Positions 57,460 to 64,000 of a stretch of 64,000 bases of DNA are shown in pieces. This DNA comes from Cavia porcellus (lineage: Eukaryota > Chordata > Mammalia > Rodentia > Caviidae). The notes under the pieces are model-generated. The model did no database searches. It was not told the DNA's origin and saw only the letters and a program-made list of their open reading frames with translations. The position numbers and the translations under genes were made by a program. Location: positions 29,455,248-29,519,247 of the forward strand of contig NW_026947506.1 of the NCBI RefSeq assembly GCF_034190915.1. The letters are read 5' to 3'. The first letter of the stretch is position 1. Every line of letters starts with the position of its first letter.

Positions 57460-57583
57460 CCAGGGGTTTGATGGTGCTCTCCGCCTCCTTCTCCTTGGAG
57501 CCGCCGCTGGACATGAGCGCCGCGATGGAGAAAGCATTGGCCCGGGAGGACAGCTGGGGCTTGGGGGATGCCGTGAACTCCAT
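57460..57583 (-). CDS. Tbx20: TBX20 first coding exon (T-box transcription factor)
   Basis: From the ATG at 57583-57581 the minus strand reads MEFTASPKPQLSSRANAFSI then AALMSSGGSKEKEAESTIKP and L, the N-terminus of TBX20, followed by a phase-1 donor (CCCCTGG|GTAAGT, exon end 57460). TBX20 is a nuclear T-box factor that binds TCACACCT-type sites and works with GATA4, NKX2-5 and TBX5 in heart development. This exon codes only the 41 residues before the T-box. The exon sits in a CpG island as expected for its promoter. Exons 2-8, which should lie to the left, are not found in this window. An upstream in-frame ATG at 57667 would add 28 residues (MTDLGNFALRF...), but the MEFTAS start is the one conserved in the protein I recall. 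Confidence 0.94.
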
Positions 57584-57667
57584 GGTCCCCGGCGCGCTCC
57601 AGGCCGTGCGGCGTCCCCAGGGAGACAAAGACCCAAAACGCAGCGCGAAGTTTCCGAGATCGGTCAC
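57584..57667 (-). other. Tbx20: TBX20 5' leader with in-frame upstream ATG
   Basis: The 84 bases before the MEFTAS codon are open in the same frame and begin with ATG at 57667-57665. The TBX20 ATG has gggaccATGG, a good Kozak context (G at +4, A at -3 as gacc). The upstream one (gatcggtcaccgag region on the plus strand) is weaker. I therefore keep the conserved start and note the possible extension. Confidence 0.45.
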
Positions 57668-58480
57668 CGAGGGCAGGGAATTCCGGGAGGGTCAGCTGGA
57701 GTGTCCTCCCCGGAGCTGCTCGCTGGCCTGTCGGTGTCTCGGCAAAGTCCAGAGGAACAGCGACGTTCGCTGGCAGTAGGAGAGGACAGGGGAACGGCCG
57801 GGGACTCGGGGAGGCGCGCAGACAAGGGGCGCAGGGCAGAGCTCAGGCTACCCGAGGCCGGGGCCGAGCATCCGCCGCGCACCGCCCAGGGACCGCCGCA
57901 CCCCTCCGCGTCCTTCCCCGCCCCCCGCTGGGGACAGCTGTGGCGGCCCAGGCTGCCTGGATGGTGATGGCCCTGCAGCATGCAAGGGCGCGGGAGCCGG
58001 GAAGCCGAGCCCGGGCTTCCAGGCCTCAGCCAAAGGCGAGGGACACTGCGCTCCAGCGGCCGCGTCTTGCGCCTTAAGCTGCGGGCGGCGGCGATGCCCG
58101 CGGGCAGCGACCAGTCAGCGCGGCCGCACGTCACCGCTTCCTGCCTCTGCCTTCGGGGGCGGGGCCGCGGGGGGGCGGGGAGGGGGCGCCGGGGCGCGGC
58201 GCCGGGTGGCGGAGCGCGCCGCAGGCTGGGAGCGCAGCCCGGCTCACTGTCAGGGGTGCTGCGCTAGGTCGACGCGGCGCCCCGACGCCTCCTCGGGTCC
58301 CGCAGCCCTGGGGCGCTCTGGTCACCGCGGCCCGGCTCCGGGAAGCCTCGGAGTCCTCGCCTCTGCCGCGCTGTCTCCGGAGGCGCACAGTTCCAAGAGG
58401 CAGCTGGGAAGGGCCCGCCAGAGGGGAAAGGAGCGCCAGGTCCTGCCCAAAGCAGGACACGGGTCCCAGGGCTAGACCCT

Positions 58481-60645
58481 CTCAAAGGTCCTCACACTCT
58501 CTCCTGGAGAAACGCTCGGTCAAAAGAAACTCAGACCAGGGCTGGCAGTATTTGCCCAGGATGCTGCTTTCCAGACCGGAGCCCTTGCACCCTCTGCCTC
58601 CGGAGGCCTGGGGCTTCTCTTCCCCACAAGGGGAAAGCCAGGCAGCGACAGTGGCGGGGTGCGGGGCCCCAGGGGCAGCGCGATGCGCTCTGGGCCAGTG
58701 TGGCTTCTGAGAAGCCCCGCGTGCGAGGTGCAAGCCGAGCCAGCAGGGCCAGGACTTCCCACGGCCTGGTGGGGGGCGTCCTGCTGGCCTTGCTCAGCCC
58801 AAATAACTCAAATTCTCCGAATTTGCCGGGTAATCTGCTTCATGGGAGCCCTGTAAACCAGGCTGAGACCCGCGCTCAAACTGCACATGTAAATATTTGC
58901 GCTCCTCTCCAGCCTGTCAGTCTAGCGATTAGGAGCCCCTTGGTAGGTCTTCAGAAAAAGAAAAGAAGTCCCATTTCCCCCTGGATCCGTCCCCAGCTCC
59001 TGGAATACAGGGGGGTGCGAGGGTGAAATGTCAAAATCGCTGCTGTGAACATTTGTGTGAATAAGAGCTGCGACACGGGGGGGGGGGTGTTCTGATTTAG
59101 GGTTGTCCTGGTCCTCACACGTGGATCCTTTTTCACCAGGTGCTGCGGGAAGGTGATGGAAATACATATTCTGATGTCTCCAACCCAGTGCAAAGTGTCT
59201 ACATGTAAACGCGAATTGAAATTCGTAAAGCTACAGATGCTGGTAGGTTTTTGCCATGTGACCTCCATCTCCATTTGCTTTCCCGAGAGGAGAAATGAGT
59301 CAAGCTTGGGGGAGCTATGCACCTTTCCCCACACCCCCTTGATTCCCAACTGAGGAATCGGCCTCAGGCCTGGGTCCAGATCTTAATGAGGTCCTGCTTC
59401 TGCATCTGGATTTCAGATTGGACCAAGGTTAAGAACAGGGACTTAACTCAGATGCCTCCAAATCCTTGTCACCCCAGACACAATCCAAACCCTTGGGTTA
59501 TTAAAGCCACCCCACACAGGAAGACTCTCATCCCATCAAGGAAATCTTCTCAAGTGACATTTCCTTCTTTTGAATGCAGTGCACATGTGGTTTCTCTCCT
59601 GTCACAAATGCTCAGGAATGAGGCTTTTGCTCAAGAAGTGGAGTTTTCCCTCCTTTTCTTTTCAAAGGGGGGCGGGGATATGTTAGACCCTGATATATGC
59701 AGTGCGCCAGATTGTGTTGGCTGGACTGAGTTTTCATAGTTCGCTGCAGAATTATTCCTGAGTCTCTAACACTTGCCATTGTGTTTCTATACAGAGAAAA
59801 AGCCATGTCTTGCCTTAGTTAGCTTAATGACCTTGGTGGAGTTTGAGTAATACCAGGGCACAGATATTTCCAGGGGGGAATAAAGAGGGAGCAAAGGGAA
59901 AGGTAAGTTGCCAGACCTCAGATGCCACCTCCTTCCCACTGCCCAGAAGGCTTAGCCTAGATGTGGGACTCTGGGGGCAGGAAATCCCCAGTGCCCACCA
60001 TTAAAGTGACTTACAAAATAAGGAAGGCTGAGCCAGGTGGAGGAGATGTTGGGAACTGAGAGACTCAAGAGGCCAAAGCTGGGCACGGAGGTGAGTGGCT
60101 TCGGTGTCCCTAAGCTATGCAACTTGATGGGATTGAAACGATGGCAGGAAGACACACACTGCAGCGCCATTATCAGGGCCACACTTGCCCTCCTCTTGCA
60201 TGTGTTGCGTGTGCAGATCAGTACTGTGGTATAAACACGGGGAACCAGTGCCTGGCAGGGAGGTGCTGTGCAAGGGGGATTCAAACCTCTCCCTGAAGAG
60301 TACGGTTTCTTAGGATCCTTAGAAGCCTGAGTTATCAGGTAAAACCACCCTGAGAGGTGAAACAAGGCAGTCACGTGAACACAACCCCAGGGTAGGGAGC
60401 AATTGGGTGCTGGAAGTTAAAGTGGGTTTGGAGGAGGCTTTGAATTCTGACCTGAACATGCACAGACCCTGTGACTTATAGATTTCATAAGCATTTCAAA
60501 CTTTTTCCACCATTTCCATTAAAATAGGGCCAAGAATTCATTCCTCTCTAGAAGGTAGCTCTATGGAGCGATGTGTAATCTGCAAAGTGCACAAAATACC
60601 GATAGCGTGAGCAACACCAAGTTTTAATGATTACACTTTAAATTT
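58481..60645. other. TBX20 upstream flank, no gene seen
   Basis: No repeat recognised with confidence. AT-containing segments at 58795-58910 (gcccaaataactcaaattct, ctgcacatgtaaatatttgc) contrast with the GC-rich surroundings and could be conserved regulatory sequence. A run of ten G lies at 59079-59088. Frames at 59317-59739 and 60374-59952 (minus) have no domain. Confidence 0.4.
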
Positions 60646-60657
60646 CAAACTGCAAAA

Positions 60658-60759
60658 TTTTTTTTCATCTTTTTCCTTTTTATCAGTACCATGGATCGAA
60701 CTCATGACTGCCTGCTTGCAAGACAGGTGCTTATGCCACTGAGCTAAATCCCCAGCCCC
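60658..60759 (-). mobile_element. Young ID SINE with target-site duplication
   Basis: Minus strand: ggggctggggatttagctca, gtggcataagcacctgtctt, gcaagcaggcagtcatgagt, tcgatccatggtactgataa plus an A-rich tail. Flanked by aaactgcaaa at 60647-60656 and 60760-60769. Same subtype as the 47.2 kb copy. Confidence 0.94.
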
Positions 60760-60769
60760 AAACTGCAAA

Positions 60770-62045
60770 TTCTTGATCAGAGGGACATGTGTTTTGCATG
60801 CTGAGTACAGCAGGGCTGTGTCAAAAAGAAAATGTCAGAGTTTAGATGGAGGATGGGGCCACATGGTGATACTGAACTGTTACATGCTACTGAATGTAAA
60901 ATTCGGTTATCAGTCTGAGCTTCATTATATGCCTCCTTATGCAAGCCACACTTTTAAATTCTCACTCAGAGCCTCCAGAACTCAGAAGTTTTTATTTGAT
61001 TCCAAGAACTGTGCAGGAGGTCATTGGTTTTCAGCCTTGGTCATTGTCCAATTTAAGGACTGAGGTAGCAGAGATCCATGCTGCAGGCAGCAGTGTCCTG
61101 ATGTGGTCTTCCTGGCCCTCTGTAGTCTGCAGGAGGCACCTAGTAAAACTGGGCTTGGCTTCCCAGAACAGCCCAGAGTAGACACGGATTCTCAGCAGTG
61201 GGGCAGAGTCTGAACCTGGCCCAGATCCCACATCCAGTCTCCTCCAGGCTGTTTGCTGGCAGACACTTTAAAAGCAGCAGTGGGAATCTTGGTGTTTTTG
61301 GAATCCTAACTTAGGCTTTGGGAACAGGAAAAACACCCCAGATCCTGTGGGGAGGGAGGCCACTATAGGGCAAGACAGGGTGGATCCCAGCTTGAGCTCA
61401 GGCAGCCAGACCAAGTGCCCAGAGGAGTGCATGCCTCCGTCCCAGTCCAGGCTGAAGAGGCAGCCCAGAAGGAGTAGGGTAGAGCTGACCATGATGGCCC
61501 TAGGCTCACCCTTGTGAGTGATCCAGGCCCAGTTCCTTCTCCAGGCTGAAGCAGAAAGGCTGCTTGTCCAGGGCCGAGCCTTATAGCTGGAGGGTCACAG
61601 GTGCTGCACACACCAAGGTGACATCAGGAAAACCATTGTCCATAAGTTCCATGCAGCTCACCAGTATCTTCAGGGTCTGATTCTGCAGGAGGGAAAATGT
61701 TGGAGTCCAATGCACTGCAATGTCCACTCTCCACCCCTCCTCTGGGCTTGGGAGTTCCATGGCCAGGGCTTAGGTCTGACGGGATTCCAGGTTGCTCTGC
61801 CAGCCGGCACCCCTCGAAGCCCCCTTCCTCTCCTCTTCTGGCCATTCTGGTCCAGTTCCTTCCCCAGCAGCTCTTGACTGCTTGAATGGCCCAGAAGGGA
61901 GCCCTCCCTTCCTCTCCCAGCCAGAACCCGGAATTCCCTGAGTGAGTGCACCATGCACAGAGCACTCTTTGAGAACTGGGAGAGAAATCTCCTCTGATCT
62001 AGGGGGAGACCTGCTACCCCTCAGCTGCTGCCCCTGCTCCCCTTC
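60770..62045. other. Upstream flank, no gene established
   Basis: Several overlapping frames occur on the minus strand (61965-61268). One begins MVSSTLLLLGCLFSLDW, which looks like a signal peptide, and tttccctcctgcag at about 61695-61680 (minus) looks like an acceptor. No family is recognised and no complete exon structure found. Confidence 0.35.
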
Positions 62046-62195
62046 ATCTGCCCGGTTCCTCCTCTCAGCCTCCCCAGTCTTTTCCCAACCCCCTTTTCCT
62101 CTTCCCCATCCTCCTCTGCTCTCTCCTCTCCTCTCCCCTCCTTTGCTTTCTCCATGTCCTCTTCCTCCTCTTCTTCCTCCTCCCCACCTTCCTCT
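62046..62195 (+). repeat. Polypyrimidine tract
   Basis: About 150 bp almost entirely C and T (cctcttccccatcctcctct then gctctctcctctcc, cctcttcctcctcttcttcc). Simple sequence able to adopt non-B structures. Frames across it are composition artefacts. Confidence 0.85.
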
Positions 62196-63490
62196 CATGC
62201 CAACATTGTAAACTCCATTTACAATTGAGGTATTTTATACATCAGGACTTTCTTAAATGAACTTCACTTTTTAAATTATTAATTTGTTTTATTACTGAGA
62301 ATTTTGTTTTGTTTTGTGGCACCAATCTAAATGGGGGGCTCTCACCCCCATCCTGCCCTTGTCTGTCAATGAGATTAAGAATCTAACTGAAATTTTTCTG
62401 ACGGCACAGGTGGAGGCTCAGACCTGCAGCTCTTTGAAAATATTGCTCCTACAATAACAGGGAGAAAGGGGCACACAGTCCCTGGTTCCTGCTTAAGAGT
62501 GAAGGCCCCATTGATGAGGTTCCCTGGCAGCCCCAGCCCACACTCCAGGCCTACACAGGGTCTCCCTTGCAAGTTGGACAAGGGCGCCAAGTGCCCTTCA
62601 TGAGCTGGAGTTTCTTAGCTGTTTAAAAACAGACTCCAGGGTAGTGAGATGACTTTGCAGAAGAGCAGCCACAGTTGTCTTGCTGGCCCCTCCCTTTCAA
62701 AGCAGGGCTAGTTTTGTGGGTGTCACCCAGTTGGACTTGTGGCAGTGAGCATTTGGGAAGATGATTGCCTCCCTCCAGGGCCTGCCTTCCGGAGGCAGCT
62801 GTTTGCTGACAATCCCTCCACGTCGATGACAGAGCTTTGGGAGATCCTGGTGGGAAAGACCTGGCATTAAGTAGTCCTGTAGGGTTTCTGCCACCAACTC
62901 CCGAAACAAAAGTCACTCTGCAAACCCATGATCCGAAGCTCATCTTATTCCCAGTAAAGCAGCAACATTCACCCTGTAAGGGCTGGGATGCCAATTCCCA
63001 AATGTCAACAGGTTCTGGACAATTTGAAGTGCATGCTGTGTAAGAGAACAAGGCCGGTGTATCTAAGAAGAGATGCAAAAGGGAGAGTCCAGTACTTGTT
63101 CATTCACTGGCATCGCCTCTCACTTCCTCTGGGCTGGGCTGGGCTCTGCTGGGCTCAGTAACTAGAGCCCTAAACTTCCTGCCTCCTCCAACTAACAGGT
63201 GACAGACAGAGGATGGTGCCCTGGACACAGACACAGGAGAGAGAGGTTTCATAAAGATCTGAGGAGAGCAGTGGTGGATTTAGGAGTTCAACATACTCGA
63301 GGGCATTCATTCATCCTGGGCCAGGCACTGGCTTGCGGATGCGGGACAGGTGTAACATGGTGCATAGCATCTCTGCCCACCCAGGGTTCAGAGCCTAACT
63401 TGGAGATGCATTATTTCTTTTTAATTTCTTTTTTAAAATTCTGACTTTTTGTCTTCTATTACTACATCCTTGCAGTATGTGATGAGTATA
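62196..63490. other. Upstream flank, no gene seen
   Basis: No domain in the minus-strand frames at 62590-62375 and 63078-62623 or in the plus-strand frames. A short tandem gctggg/gggct motif occurs at 63130-63157. Confidence 0.4.
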
Positions 63491-63499
63491 TTCAGCATG

Positions 63500-63670
63500 G
63501 GGAGTTGGTACTCCTGTGTGAGACTGAGACAGGAAGGTCTCAAGTTTGAGTCGAACCTAAGAAACTCAGCAACTGAGCAAGATCTTGTCAAAATCAAACA
63601 AATTAATAATAAAGTAAGATAAAATGAGCTAGTGGTATAACAGTGTGAATGCTCTGGATAACCCAAAAGA
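63500..63670 (+). mobile_element. Degraded B1-dID SINE
   Basis: gagactgagacaggaaggtc, caagtttgagtcgaacctaa, caactgagcaagatcttgtc then aaaatcaaac match the B1 part. An ID-like tail (gagctagtggtataacagtg) follows. The left end is missing. Confidence 0.6.
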
Positions 63671-63939
63671 CAAACAAAAGAACATCAATGTGGAAAACAT
63701 ACATTTCAATATTTTACTAAAGAACCCTTAGGATATGAGAGTGTAAAGGCTCAATGTCAAATATACTCAAGGCAGACAAACCATCTGAATGGAGGAGACC
63801 CTTTAGGGAGGGTGCTGGGGTCTGACACCAGGCTGTGAAATGAGGCCACTGATGAGGTCACACAAGGAATGGAAGATTATTTTCACAAAGTATAGAATTC
63901 CAGGTTGGCAAGGCTTTTTAAAAAAGATTTAAGAATCCA

Positions 63940-64000
63940 TTAACAAGAGAGGAAAAGAAAGTGCTCTAAAGGATATGACTGCATGTATATTTAAGTGTAT
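63940..64000 (+). mobile_element. L1 3'UTR, running off the window
   Basis: gaggaaaagaaagtgctcta then aaggatatgactg and tatatttaagtgtat is the reverse complement of the 44650-44700 L1 3'UTR block. The element continues to the right beyond the end. Confidence 0.6.

Larger units (their letters stand above)
57420..58480. promoter_or_regulatory. Tbx20: CpG island and probable TBX20 promoter
   Basis: About 1 kb with dense CpG and over 65 percent GC, covering TBX20 exon 1, its 5'UTR and upstream sequence. It includes GC boxes (gggggcggggccgcg at 58156, ggggggcggggaggggg at 58171) and a CRE-like acgtca at 58128-58133. The start site was not located and no TATA box is obvious. Many frames here on both strands come from high GC, not coding. 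Confidence 0.8.

Noticed and set aside
57409..58485. Numerous alanine/arginine/proline-rich frames upstream of and across TBX20 exon 1
   Set aside because: CpG-island composition suppresses stops; only the MEFTAS frame on the minus strand matches a known protein.
61268..61492. Minus-strand frame starting with a signal-peptide-like sequence
   Set aside because: No family recognised, no consistent splice structure, and overlapping frames of similar quality; not enough to call a gene.
61770..62198. 142-codon Gly/Arg/Glu-rich minus-strand ORF
   Set aside because: Driven by the polypyrimidine tract at 62046-62195.

Overview
This is a gene-poor stretch of a mammalian nuclear genome from a rodent, most likely a non-murid one. 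The SINE content supports this. There are several tRNA-derived ID elements, mostly of a 'cataag..ctgcctgcttgcaag' subtype, and monomeric B1-like (7SL) SINEs fused to ID-like tails (B1-dID type), alongside a hAT-type repeat resembling the rodent URR1 family. I saw no bacterial or viral gene organisation, CRISPR array or rRNA gene. A squirrel-related or beaver/kangaroo-rat-related lineage fits best, but the species cannot be fixed by eye.

Two host genes are recognisable. (1) On the + strand, the last two coding exons of a DPY19-like C-mannosyltransferase lie at 10129-10254 and 17004-17181. They join in frame and end in TGA, with an AATAAA at 17831. The closest match by recollection and by neighbourhood is DPY19L2; DPY19L1 is the alternative. 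(2) On the - strand, the first coding exon of the cardiac T-box factor TBX20 lies at 57460-57583 inside a strong CpG island. It ends in a canonical GTAAGT donor. I could not find TBX20 exons 2-8 anywhere in the 57 kb that should lie downstream of it. The two genes also point towards each other, although I recall them as lying in the same orientation in mouse. This suggests an inversion, a scaffold misjoin or an unusually long first intron.

The rest is layered transposable elements. 0.45-6.7 kb: a near full-length L1 (-) with a 262-bp tandem-monomer 5' region. 6.9-10.0 kb: a head-to-head, HAL1-like L1 derivative (+) that keeps ORF1 but has lost nearly all of ORF2, with 80-bp tandem repeats at its 5' end and about 145-bp repeats in its 3'UTR. 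10.9-14.45 kb: an ancient L1 (+) invaded by an ID, a MER-type DNA transposon and an LTR. 14.5-16.96 kb: a 5'-truncated L1 (-) ending about 40 bp from the DPY19L terminal exon. 19.5-21.2 kb: a fossil Tigger (pogo) transposase. 21.5-44 kb: URR1-like, L1, L2, MIR, B1, ID, a solo ERV LTR (31904-32452), a CT microsatellite and two copies (37.6 and 41.9 kb) of a composite repeat whose tail resembles the HAL1-like 3'UTR. 44.4-50.6 kb: a second near full-length L1 (-), split by a young ID. 50.6-57.4 kb: what should be TBX20 intron 1. 58.5-64 kb: TBX20 upstream flank, ending in the start of another L1 3' end.

Boundaries of interspersed repeats were set by eye, by comparing copies inside the window and by recollection of family consensus features. 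Treat them as good to a few tens of bases unless a target-site duplication is quoted.
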